In this document: positions 30,738-41,084 of the stretch, one piece after another
Position numbering within the stretch: the stretch's first letter is position 1
Layout: each line of letters opens with the position of its first letter
Source: Symsagittifera roscoffensis
Taxonomy: Eukaryota > Xenacoelomorpha > Acoela > Convolutidae
DNA length: 64,000 bases
Direction of reading: 5' to 3'
NCBI RefSeq assembly: GCF_963678635.1
Contig: NC_087063.1
Coordinates: 73,429,617-73,493,616, forward strand
The notes under the pieces: model-generated
Seen by the model: the letters and a program-made list of their open reading frames with translations, nothing else
Database searches by the model: none
What the model was told of the DNA's origin: nothing
Translations under genes and position numbers: made by a program

Positions 30738-31548
30738 TTATCATTCGCCCGGAAGTTCATATCGACGGAAAAATAAAGCTAGATTCTAAAACGACTGGCT
30801 AACGTCTAAACACAGCTCTACATGCTTTTCACCTTCACTGCCAAAGCCAGTTCTTTTGGTGGTTTTCCTAACATCAGGTCGACAAAAACGTAACTGCTTT
30901 CGGCTTCGTTCAGAACACTCAAATTAACTTAACTATATGCAAGAGCTGGGTCTCAGTATCCCAGACCACGAGGTCACTCCTAAAAACAGGGCTACTACTA
31001 TTTACTATATTACTATTGTTTTTGTTCAGTAGATAAAAATCATCATCTCTATCAACCTGGATCAACCCTTTCCCTCAACTCCTAGCTTTTAATTAACTGA
31101 AAATGAATCTGGATGTTAATTAAATTCAATTCATGACATAACCAGGAAGCTAAAAATTTGTATAAAAGAGTTTGAGTTCAGGTCTCGAGACCCCTCCGGA
31201 TTCTGGAATCCGGGGAACTAACGTCCTTATCTCCTTTCCAGAAGGCTGGACGGACACTGTCCCAAAACCCTTCACCGTTTGCGTGAATTGCTCTGTAACG
31301 ATTGTAGCGACACAATCGTTACAACTCGAAGCGGTCTCTGATAATTCCCAGGTGTATCTCGTTATTTTCTCGTCGTTAATTCTATCGCAACTATTGTTGT
31401 TGTGTTTTTCTTCTTGCAGAATCTTCTGACCTTCACGATTCGTCTTATCATTTAAATAACGTCGCTAATCTGCTAAAACAGTTAATCTTCCAGGTCAGCG
31501 GATATGAATTCGAAATGGCATTTTTGTCTATTCTGGTCGAATGTCACG
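30738..31548 (-). repeat. Solo LTR, diverged member of the same family
   Basis: 811 bp related to 29165-30084 along its length. It starts TTATCATTCGCCCGG and ends GGTCGAATGTCACG on +. It has no internal element sequence. A 4 bp direct repeat CAGT (30734-30737 and 31549-31552) flanks it. The hairpin is kept at 31294-31323 with compensating changes. The flanks rejoin to match 32360-32520, an uninterrupted paralogous site. Confidence 0.85.
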
Positions 31549-31654
31549 CAGTCAGTTTTGCTTTTTGGTGTTTTGAGGCGTCAATGCTAGCTATGATGTA
31601 AGGGCTGTTAGGCCTGCGTGTTCCGCGCTCTCTTTTGTTTGCCCGAGTACAGAG

Positions 31655-32350
31655 TTTTTACGCGTAGTAATCAGTGAAAAACAGATTTCTTCGTTCTTAT
31701 GCGAGATTGTAGCAAAACTCTTAATAGTTTATGTACACCCACATCCTAAAGAATATAGACTACCATGGTCGAAGCATCGATTTGGTGTGTATAGTTATTG
31801 CAAAATTGTTTGCAAAAGTAGGGACCTCGAGCAAATAAGTGCGTCAAAAGTTATAGCTTTTTAGGTTAATATGATTTTTTTACGCGTAGAATTTAGTGAA
31901 ACAGAAAACAGATTTGGTTTTAATTCGACCTTGAAGCAAAACTTGTTCATAGTTTGTGTACTACCCATATCCTATAGAGTAGAGACTACCATGGTCGATG
32001 CATCGAATCAATTGTATATTTATTGCCAAGTTTTTGGCAATATTGGTGACCTTGAGCAATTAAGGGCGTCGAAAAATTATAACTTTTTAGGTTACTAGGA
32101 GTTTTTAAACGGATTTTACGCTTAGAAATCAGTGAAACACAGAAAGCACAGATTTGCTTCTAATTCGACATTGTAGTTAAACTCGTTCATAGTATTGTAC
32201 TACCCATATTCTATAGGATATAGAATGTCATGGTCGAAGAGTTTTCTACTCTGTTTTTACGCGAAGATTTCACTGAAACACAAAAGACAGATTTGGTTCG
32301 ACTTCGACTTGGTACCAAAACTCGTTCATAGTTTGTGTACTACCCATATC
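31655..32350 (+). repeat. Tandem array of ~220 bp monomers (two full, two truncated)
   Basis: Units begin near 31655, 31874, 32113 and 32253 with TTTTTACGCGTAGAA-like starts. They contain GTAGCAAAACTCGTTCATAG, TGTACTACCCATATCCTA and ACTACCATGGTCGA. The third and fourth units are shortened. Single units also flank the older LTRs at 2348 and 10233. Confidence 0.85.
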
Positions 32351-32520
32351 CTGTTTTTACTGTCATTTGAAAACGTTTTCTTTATTCTCTTGTGCTCAGT
32401 ACCTAGATATCTAAGATCAGTTTCATACTAACATTTTCACTTTTGCATTTCGGTGTTTTGAGGCGTCAATGCTAGCTATGTTGTAAGGGCTGCTAGGCCT
32501 GCGTGTTCCGAGCATTCTTT
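32351..32520 (+). repeat. Paralogous empty site of the solo-LTR insertion
   Basis: Matches 30670-30737 plus 31549-31640: CTCAGTA..TAGATATCTA.GATCAGT.TCATACTAACA, then GTGTTTTGAGGCGTCAATGC. No LTR lies between. The 300 bp after it (32521-32821) show nothing I can name. Confidence 0.75.
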
Positions 32521-32821
32521 TGTGTGCCCTCGAGGAGGGATGGTTTTTGTGTTGTGATGAGCGGGGTTCTGGGACTGCTGTATTCTGCAGCTTCTTGCGG
32601 CTGCTTCTTTTGCTGCCGTAGATGTTTATCAACAGATCGAAGCAAATTGAGCTAGGTAAATTGATTAATAGTTACGAGCTTAGCTATAAAGTAGTTTAGT
32701 TGTTCCTGTCACTTGAAAAACGTGGAGGAATTTTGTGTTCGGGTGTGTTTCAGTTTTTTTTCCACGCCAAATCATTTACCACAAATAATCATCAGAATGA
32801 GCCGAGTAAGGTTACATAGCA

Positions 32822-33018
32822 GTATTTAGACAACCGCGTATTCAGACTCGTCAGTATTTAGACAAGTACTGTTTCAACCAATCAGAATCGAGACAAAGAA
32901 GAAATTAATAAATAATTATTATTTATTAAGGATTATTTATGTCTTTTCTCGATTCTGATTGGTTCATACAGTTTTTGTCTAAATACTGACGAGTATGAAT
33001 ACGCGGTTGTCTAAATAC
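32822..33018. mobile_element. Foldback/MITE-like element, 197 bp
   Basis: The arms of about 75 bp are near-perfect reverse complements around an AT-rich centre. The left end is GTATTTAGACAACCGCGTAT and the right end its complement. Each arm also contains a second GTATTTAGACAA-like block and CCAATCAGAATCGAGA. No coding sequence is present, and no clear target-site duplication is seen (GCA / AGG). The next 460 bp (33019-33480) are AT-rich with no feature. Confidence 0.85.
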
Positions 33019-33479
33019 AGGCTGCACTCCGCCGAGTAATATATATATTTAAAGCCCTTTCAGTCGTGATTTGAACGACTTTAAAAATGTTCCAATAATT
33101 TTTCCAGTGTCGAGAAAAACCGGTTGAACAGCCAGCGAGCGTTTTACGTATGCTTAATTTAGGCCGTTTAAGAAGAAGAAAGAACACTTCAATTACTGAT
33201 TAAAAGTCTAAGCATCAATACAAAAAAAACTGTTATAAAAATTAGTTCAAACTTTCAGTTTAGTTGCTTAAATAGTATATATAAAATGAAACATACAAAT
33301 AGTTAAAATGCGACAAAATTAATGCTGGAATAAAAACATCAGAAAATGATTCAACAACACAAAAAAATAGAAATGTAAAAAAAAAATCACTGCAATCTTA
33401 AAAACATTGGTAAATTAAACTGGTGTTTTACAAATCTTTTAATGAGAACGAAGTTCATGCCATGTGTTTGTGTGCTTAC

Positions 33480-36243
33480 ATACTGAGTTAGATTGCATTT
33501 CACAAGTTAAGCACTCTCTCATTTTTTCTCAAACGTTGAAGTAGTTTTGTCGAATTTTCTTAATTTTACTGTCTATCAGTTCCATTTTTTTTGAAGCGAG
33601 GTGAAAAAATGTTTTTTTTTGTTGTTGTTGAGAAGCAGTTGAACAATGATTATCAAAAATAATTTTGACTAGTGCGGTTATTAATGCTGTAATTGGCTGT
33701 CGGTATTTGATTCCATTCGTTAAAGCTTTCCTCTTAACGGTAAGATATTCATATATGATGAGTTACACATTTCAGTTATATTCTTGTTCAATTCCGATAA
33801 AAGGTTTGTTTTTACGCAGTACGGCGGATGATTTTAGTTTGAATCTGAAAAACGTTCGTTTTAGGGCCCAGTTCAACTGCTTTTCTAGAAACATCATTGA
33901 ATTCGCATTGATTTGTGGCAAGAAAATTGCTGCTTAATCTAGATGGGATAAAACTAAACAGTGAAGCAAGGCAACCTAAGATATTGAAGGCAGCTTTTGT
34001 CCAAATGTTTTTTTTATGGTCTTAATTCATTGAGCTAATTTTTGCAAAAGTTTCCTTATTTGAGTTTGAAATGAAAGATCAAGAATCTAGAATCAAAAAT
34101 AATTATTTGCATTCAGATTTTTTCTTTACATCAAGATCATTGATAATAAGACGGTCTGATTCCACTTTCTCTTATCATTTTTTGACAAAAAGCTAAAAGC
34201 TATAAACTCTACTTTCGATGCATGTAGATTCAACTGATTCTTAGCAAAAAAGAAGGTAAGCTTGTGTAAGGATCTTTGTAATTGACTCAGAGCATCACTT
34301 GAAGATATAGATTGCGCTGCTACCATGCAATTGTCTGAATACTGTATCAAAGTACATCCATCGCAGATTATGAATATCATTGATATATGGGTTGAACAAC
34401 AACGGGCCCAGTACTATTTCTCGCGGGACACCTCTTTTGACCTCAAACTAGACCAGAAAAATTACATCCACATTGACTCTTTGAACGCGTTCATTCAAAA
34501 AATTTTCAATTAATGTATTAGCTGTTGTTGAAAAGCCAAGATAGCGTAACTTTTTAACTAAAATAATATGAGAAAAAATTGTAATGGAGCCGCATGAACA
34601 ATTTTTTTGGAATCGATTTTTTTCGAATACTTTTTTTTGTTGAAACCAAATTGAAAAGGAGTCATAGTTTCTGTTTTTTGTGAATGGAAAATTTTTTAAA
34701 AATACACAGGTTATTCAAATCGGTCGATAATTTTGAGGATCCATTGGGTCATCTTTTTTGAATAATAGAGTTATTTTTGCTTGGTTCAGTTCAGTAGGAA
34801 AAAATCCTCATCTATGCAGGCATTAATAACAAACGTTAAGTAGGGCACAATTTTTGATTGACCATCAATTATTGCCCAAGTAGGAAGAGTACGAGTTCCC
34901 AGAGGTTTTCGGATGTTTAGTTTTCGCAGTAATCATAACATTGCTTCACAGTTACGTGCTGAAAATTAAAGATTGGTAGTTCAGAAGTTCCTGGAATAAA
35001 TAACCTAGCCTAAATGTTTCCCTACTTTTGAAAAAAAAACGTATTCAAACTGATTGGCTTTTTTGAAGTTCTGTGTGATCATTTCATTGAATGAGTTACG
35101 CAGAGAAGTAATTCTGGAATTGATGGAACCGGATTCTCGAATTTGATTAATAAATCTCCATTTTGTTGGATTGTGCTGAGAAAAGAATAGCCTAAATGCG
35201 AATGTTTTTCTTGTTTTCCTTCGAATACTTTGGCTAATTGGTCACGACAGAGACGATATTTTGGCCATTTTTCTGTTGAATTTTCATTTCTAATAGTGAT
35301 TTCTGTTTCGTTTTCCTTTGCAATCTGAATCGAACCAATCCATTATCAGCAAGTTTTTTGCCGGAAAATTACGAACAAATTTCTTTTCTCGATTGAGGCA
35401 TGTTGCTGAAGGGTATAAGATGCTAAATTGAACATTATTGAAAACATGTTTTGTGCATATTTACCTTGATATAATTGAAACCATTGAAGAGCGGATAGAG
35501 TTTGGCAAAACTCCACTTTTCGTTAATTATTATTTTTTTGAAAATAAAATTCGTTTTCGGCATGTTTTTTTCTTCACATTTAATGTTTGTCAAAATAAGT
35601 GAAGCAACATGATCTGTTTTGTAGGGCTTATCAAAGCAAATTTCGTTTCCGTTTGTTTCAAAATCACCAATTCGATAATCAATATGGGGTTTTGGCACTA
35701 ACTCGTGTTGCATCCTTTGGACAAAAAACTTTCATTCTATATGGAATGATGATGGATACCAAATTTTCTTTTCTCGACTTGTTCAAATATTTTAAGTTAT
35801 TATCACCAATCAAAAAAATTTGGTTAGAGATAGAAAGTGTATTATCAATGTTCAAAGTAAGTTGTTCGAGAAACTCAGTAAAATTCGTTCTGTTTGGGTT
35901 GTAACATAAATTTATTAACATTCTCTCCTTACTGACACCATCAAAATTAGGTTTGCTTTCAACCCACACTGACTCAAATTTTTCGCTAAGAATCAAGTTT
36001 AAATCGTCTCTCAATTTTGGATTCATTTGTTACCTTGATACCTGGATTTGTTTCTACGTCCCCACTTCGTGTGAGTAGAAGAGCAAAAATGAAAATATGA
36101 GTTAGTCGAATCGAGGTCCCTTCAACTTTTTTCAGTTTCGCTGGAAACTTAATAGGATGGGAGCTTACACTACCCAAAATCTTTTTGCGTTTTCCTTGGT
36201 TTTCTATCCGAGATGGAGAAATAATAATTTCCGCACAAAACAA
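33480..36243 (-). pseudogene. Decayed CR1-like non-LTR retrotransposon (endonuclease and RT)
   Basis: Read on the minus strand. Frame 36243-35986 has a hydrophobic stretch, then RSGDVETNPGI, a 2A-like motif whose final Pro is Ile. Frame 36026-35679 has endonuclease blocks (MLINLCYNPNRTNF, FLIGDNN). Frame 35713-35435 continues it, ending in TDHVASL, the Asp-His pair of APE-type endonucleases. After a decayed gap, the region near 34440-34380 reads GVP..VLGPLLFNPYINDIH, and 34380-34126 reads LIQYSDNCMVAA, the RT catalytic block with YADD changed to YSDN. Weaker RT-tail similarity runs on to about 33480. Multiple stops and frameshifts make it dead. The 3' boundary is approximate. Confidence 0.75.
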
Positions 36244-37313
36244 CCAAAATTTAAGGTTAAGCTCTGCAGAAAAGTGTAAGTTTAATCGCTAAGGTTTACA
36301 CCAAGAAAAGTACGAAATTAGTTTTTTCTAAAAAGTTTTGCACTATTAAGAATAATTTTCATCATATCAGCAGTTTGTGGATCTAAATTGGGTTGTTGAT
36401 GGGTTTGTTTCATTCATGGTCGGGTTGTTATTTTGAATGTATTTGCTGTTATTGATGGTTTACTATATGAAGCTCTATAAATCATTTATGCATATTTTAA
36501 GTTGTACTCGAGAATTTAAAAAAAAATTCTGCAAAAAGAATTTTTAATGATATTTTAATGATTTTTTTTGTGTTTTTAGGGCATTTTCTTCAAAAACTGT
36601 TGACTTCTTTCGATATGACTGTCGAATATGCCTAAGTTATGTTTTTTTTTGTCTAGATCCTTTTATCACAACACGCAGAAAAAACGACACTCATTTGTTT
36701 GGAAGAAATGAAGTCTGTGTTTTTAAGACTATGGTCGGAACATTCTGTGCTAATTGCTCAGTAACCGCCTGTCCTTGTTTTTTTAGTCATGTTTTCCCTT
36801 TGTTGACTTGTTGTTGGAGTATATTTTTGTTTGCGCTAAAAGTTGGTTTCTGCTTTAGATTCCGTTTTGACGTCAGCGAGTCTTAATCGTTCATAGTTAC
36901 TATCATTAATTCTGGTTCTGATGTGCGGAAGTTAATATAATTGTATGTAATCCTTTGTTTATTTTTTTTTCTGTTATGAGATGTTATGAGTAGTTGCAAC
37001 TTGGGGTTTGGTTCCCTCCTTCTGATTATTGGCATGGGTCTTCTGCGCAGTGTTTTCACTTTCAAAACATTTCTCTTTGTCCTTTGCTGGGAAATACGTA
37101 GGTGTTTTTAAAAAAGTCATTTAGTTGGTGCGACGAAATCTCGGCTGCGATTATCCAATCTATTATCTGCACTTGCTCTTCAGATTGCGAGTACTTCGTA
37201 GAAGATGGAATCTCGACTTTTGACTGATTTGAGGAGACATTCACTGGCCGACAGTTGAGTTATTTTTCCTGATGTCAGAAGATTCATTATATTGAATAAT
37301 GGGGGCCACTTAG
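36244..37313. other. No gene recognised
   Basis: AT-rich sequence with T-runs. Small frames such as 36695-36886 show no domain or repeat match within the window. Confidence 0.5.
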
Positions 37314-37484
37314 TACAGGAGGAAGACTGGGGACTCCTGATAAAATTGCTGACGTTCTGAGAGAAATCCGCGCTACACCAAAAGGCAGGCACGTGAAGGA
37401 TGTGGACGAAATGGTCAAGCACGTCCGAGAACAAAATCATGTTGTTCCGAAGCATTTGGCTGGAGTAGATGCTGCTGAACATGA
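37314..37484 (+). CDS. Orphan exon-like open segment, product unknown
   Basis: Between TTAG (acceptor-like) and the consensus donor GA|GTAAGT an open frame of 57 codons reads TGGRLGTPDKIADVLREIRA..VDEMVKHVREQNHVVPKH. Both ends would be in phase 2. After a 50 bp interval an acceptor TTTATGCAG (to 37534) leads to four codons and TGA (37547). The composition is protein-like (amphipathic, charged) and richer in GC than its surroundings. I recognise no family. It could be the 3' end of a gene lying upstream, or a chance frame. Confidence 0.3.
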
Positions 37485-37840
37485 GTAAGTTCTGATCAAA
37501 GACTCCCGTCTATCCTTTTTCTATATTTATGCAGAATATTACAGTGAAGTAGAAGGGTATTCTGGCCCATCCAAACCACAGAGCAATAACATATCTGAAT
37601 TCAATGGCAAAAAATGTTGCCAATTATTTTATCCTTTCTGATGTAAGTTCGCTTAATTTGCTCCTAGTAACTTTTTTTGATGCAAAACTTTGTTGATGTA
37701 AAACAGCTTTGTTTGCAGCAAAAGAGTATAGTTCTTCATTGTTACTCCCGGGTCTACTTAATTGTTCCAATGTCGGGCATGTGAATTTTCATCTCTTTTA
37801 TTCACGTAGATGCGATTATTCTAATTCTTTGTAGTAGTTA

Positions 37841-37940
37841 GAACATAGTTGAAAGATGCCCGAGGGAAAAAGAGCCCGGCCTGAGGGAACGAAGTGCATG
37901 AGTGCGGCTCTTTTGCCCGAGGCCAACTTCAACTATGTTC
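37841..37940. repeat. Short hairpin repeat
   Basis: GAACATAGTTGAA at the left and TTCAACTATGTTC at the right, with inner arms CCGAGGGAAAAAGAGCC and GGCTCTTTTGCCCGAGG that pair imperfectly. It directly precedes another inverted-repeat element at 37949. Confidence 0.75.
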
Positions 37941-37948
37941 GAACTGTT

Positions 37949-38126
37949 GAAGAGTATGTTTTTGCTCTTTCTGAGGGAAAGATGCCGGAAAATTGTGAAA
38001 GAGCCCGGAAAAGTGCGCGAAACTATGCAAATGATTTCTGTTTTCATTCATGCGTTCTAATATTTCATTTTTCATTCATGCCTTGTCGTGAAAGAACATG
38101 TGTGAAAGAAGCAAAACATACTCTTC
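37949..38126. mobile_element. MITE-like element with ~23 bp imperfect terminal inverted repeats
   Basis: Starts GAAGAGTATGTTTTTGCTC and ends GCAAAACATACTCTTC. 178 bp long, no transposase. A 92-codon frame over this region and the preceding hairpin is explained by the inverted repeats. Confidence 0.7.
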
Positions 38127-40860
38127 TTATGTAATAATGAGTTGGAAAGATAGTTTTGTTTCTTTTGATTAGTTTGTCGTTTTTCGAAGAAAAAAAGTCT
38201 GACCAAGTTAATACCCTCCACCCCAAATCCGTTTAGGGGGAGGATGCTAGCTTTGCTCTGAGTTTTAATTCGCAGTCAATCAGAATAGAGCTTTTTACAC
38301 GCACCGCTTAGCAAGTTTAATCCAAATTAAACCACTGGGGTTGATGATCTTAACTTCATTTATGGAGTGTTAACTTGATCAAAAATTCAAATAGTACCCC
38401 ATCCTTTGCTTGTAATACATATTCATTACATGGTCTATAGAACGTAAGGTTTTTAAGAACTATTGAGATTTAGTAAAATCGTATAAGTGAAGTGATGGTA
38501 ATATATATAGGTATCAGATTACTCTCAAGAACCGCTGCTTGGTTTCCTTTTTCTAGTTCAAGTGGATTTGAAAATGGCAACTTGTTCTATTTGATCTCAA
38601 ATCAAATTCAGCTTGCTCAATATTTGTGTAAATTGAATAGGATTTCTTTACTAATCATCCGTGAATATAAGCCCACTATTTAACAAGTGCCGCGGGCTAC
38701 TTGTCATTTTTTATAAACAGTACTGAGATTTATTACCCAGTCTGCAAGTCTTGCAACCACAATCAATAAAACCGTTTTCCATTACCCCGATTGTAAACAA
38801 TTGTCAACACCTTTTAGCATTTACTTTTCGCTTTGTGAAATAAGCAGGCAATTTGGACTGGGTTTTAAAAGGTATTTTTTGACGATCTGCTCTCCCATGG
38901 CATCAAATTATTGCAATTGACTGGAGTAGTATTGTTTTAGGGGAAAAGGTGTTAGGCCGCGTGGCAGAAAGGTCTAATGTCAGAAAGTTTATTTAAGAGA
39001 GTATTCAGCATTAATGTTAGGTTAAAATAAGCGAAAGAGCGTTGAAAACAGTCAGTTTTTGACAATTAAAAAGTGATTGACTAGAAACTTTCTAGCGCTC
39101 GGTGCTTTTGTCATGAATTAATTGCCTTACTTTTTTTGTTTGAGGGAATAGAAGTTTGTATAAATTATGGTATGAGAATTAACAAGTTGCTTTTATTGCG
39201 AAATAGCGGCTGTATCGCAATAAAAACAATGAAGCCGTTTCCTTCTTCCGGCTGAAAAGATATTGAATATAAATAATTCACGCTGGGATATTTGTCACTT
39301 TTTGACTCCTAAATTGACCAATAGTTATTTTCGACTCCTCTGCCGTTTAAGCCGCTTCGCTTATGGTGTTCAAATCGAAAGCGCCGCCGTCTTCGCTTCA
39401 CGTTAAATGGTTTGAAATGACGGGGAATCCATGAGCGATTTCAAATTCTATTCATAAATAAACGTCCGTTCGCCTAAGTGCAGTATCACCATGCATTTAA
39501 ATAACAGTCCAAAGCCTGTAACAAGCATACGCCGGGAGGAAATCAGAATTCCCTTGGTGTGTTAAACTCTGCGCGACAGTATTTTCAATTAGAGAGCGGC
39601 GAGATTAGTGTTTTCCTTAGTTTATTGAATTTCTGCTATTTGATGCGGAGAAATTCTGATGATCCTCCACTGTAAAAGTGAGCCAGCATTAACAGGCTTA
39701 TACATTTCCATATAACCTTTCTAATTTATTTTCTACAAATTTTGTACTATATAGCGGTGCATGTTATGCTATTTTGTTAGGTTGCAATTTGGTCTGCGTT
39801 TAGTGTAGCGAAATATAACAAGACCAGTCCACTGACCAGTTCAAGTTTATTTCATTGACCCGTGCCCGTGCGAAAGGACACGATTTGAATCGGCGTGGTT
39901 TTATTGGGGCAAAAAGATTGGAGGCTGGTTGCAATTTCGAAACTAAAATAATGTTCTCTTCCCTTCAGCCTGTAAAATCGAGTGAAATAGAAAAGGAGCG
40001 CTTTAAAAGCGTTTATTCTAGTTGCCTGATTTTCAGCTTACTACCCCTACTGCCGCCGCTGCAGCAGCCATTGAACTAGCTTGTCTGGTGTTGCGCCATT
40101 GAATTGAACACTTCAATTTGGGAAATTAATGCGATTTATTTAAATTTCAGCTGACAAAAAATACCAAAATGACTTGACTGAGAAATAAAAGTGGTAGTAG
40201 TGTGTATTTAATCATTATATTCTCTCTCTTTTATTTTAACCAATGTTACCATTGTACACGTGTTCATCGATTGCTGCAGATTTGACTAATCTCCTTTAAT
40301 AAAGAATCGAACAAAGATTTTTCCATCAAATGAGAGGAAACAACCGTTTTCTCCACTTAGTACGGCAGAACATTCCGCTAATATTACCCGTTCCCGAGGC
40401 TCGAACTGCTTTATTTGACAAAAACAGTAGTAAGCTCTAAATTTAGTGTATCTACATATTAAAATTTGTTCACTAATTAGTTTCCGCCAGCCTTATAATT
40501 TTGACAGCTCTGCTCAAGAATGCGAAACCAATTCTAACCACAAATTGGTGGTGAAATTTCATTTTCTAATCGATCTTTTCTTGCTTCTTCGCAAAATTAC
40601 AGATAACATTTTAGTTTTATGCATCCTTAAAACCATTTTAAGCGTTTCTTTTTTTTGAGACGGCGTTTTGCGTGCGTGTTCGTTTTTTTTATTATATCCG
40701 GCCAATATACTGCAACCATACCAGTTTTTTGGCCAAAATCAGCTTATTAGGTCCTGTTATAATCTTAAATATTTTTTGTTGCTCTAAACTACACCCCTAT
40801 AGGGATACCCTTGTTAATTTCTTAATTTATCTGAGCTGCGAGTCCTGTGCTGAACCGACA
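38127..40860. other. No gene recognised upstream of the R7BP-like gene
   Basis: Mixed AT-rich sequence without repeats that I can match in the window. A slightly GC-richer patch lies at 39340-39430. Promoter and 5' exons of the following gene may lie here, but I see no clear signal. Confidence 0.45.
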
Positions 40861-40896
40861 TCACGTGGTGTCCTATGTAGTCACGTGGTGTCCTTC
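40861..40896 (+). repeat. Two tandem copies of a 20 bp unit
   Basis: TCACGTGGTGTCCT occurs at 40861 and 40881 with period 20. It lies 20 bp before the presumed first coding ATG. Each copy contains a CACGTG E-box core; a regulatory role is only a guess. Confidence 0.8.
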
Positions 40897-40914
40897 CGAG
40901 CAGCAGCATTAGTG

Positions 40915-41084
40915 ATGAATTCGAGGCGCTTAAGTCGCAATATAGAGAAAAGAATTGTACTCAATTTCAAGTTGGACCCCAAGAAATATCGAGCCCAAGT
41001 GCCTACTGAGAAAGATGTGGACCACGCCAGGAAGATAGTGGAGGACTTGAACCTATCAGTGGCCACTTTGAGACACCTCGTCAG
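40915..41084 (+). CDS. R7BP-like gene, exon 1
   Basis: From ATG 40915 to the donor CAG|GTGAGC, phase 2. The frame stays open upstream to 40672. An acceptor-like TTAG ends at 40912, so this could be an internal exon and the start could lie further upstream. Confidence 0.65.

Noticed and set aside
40672-40914. Upstream part of the 138-codon frame as the N-terminus of the R7BP-like protein
   Set aside because: Composition is that of translated non-coding AT-rich DNA and includes a 20 bp tandem repeat. The ATG at 40915 or an upstream exon is more likely.
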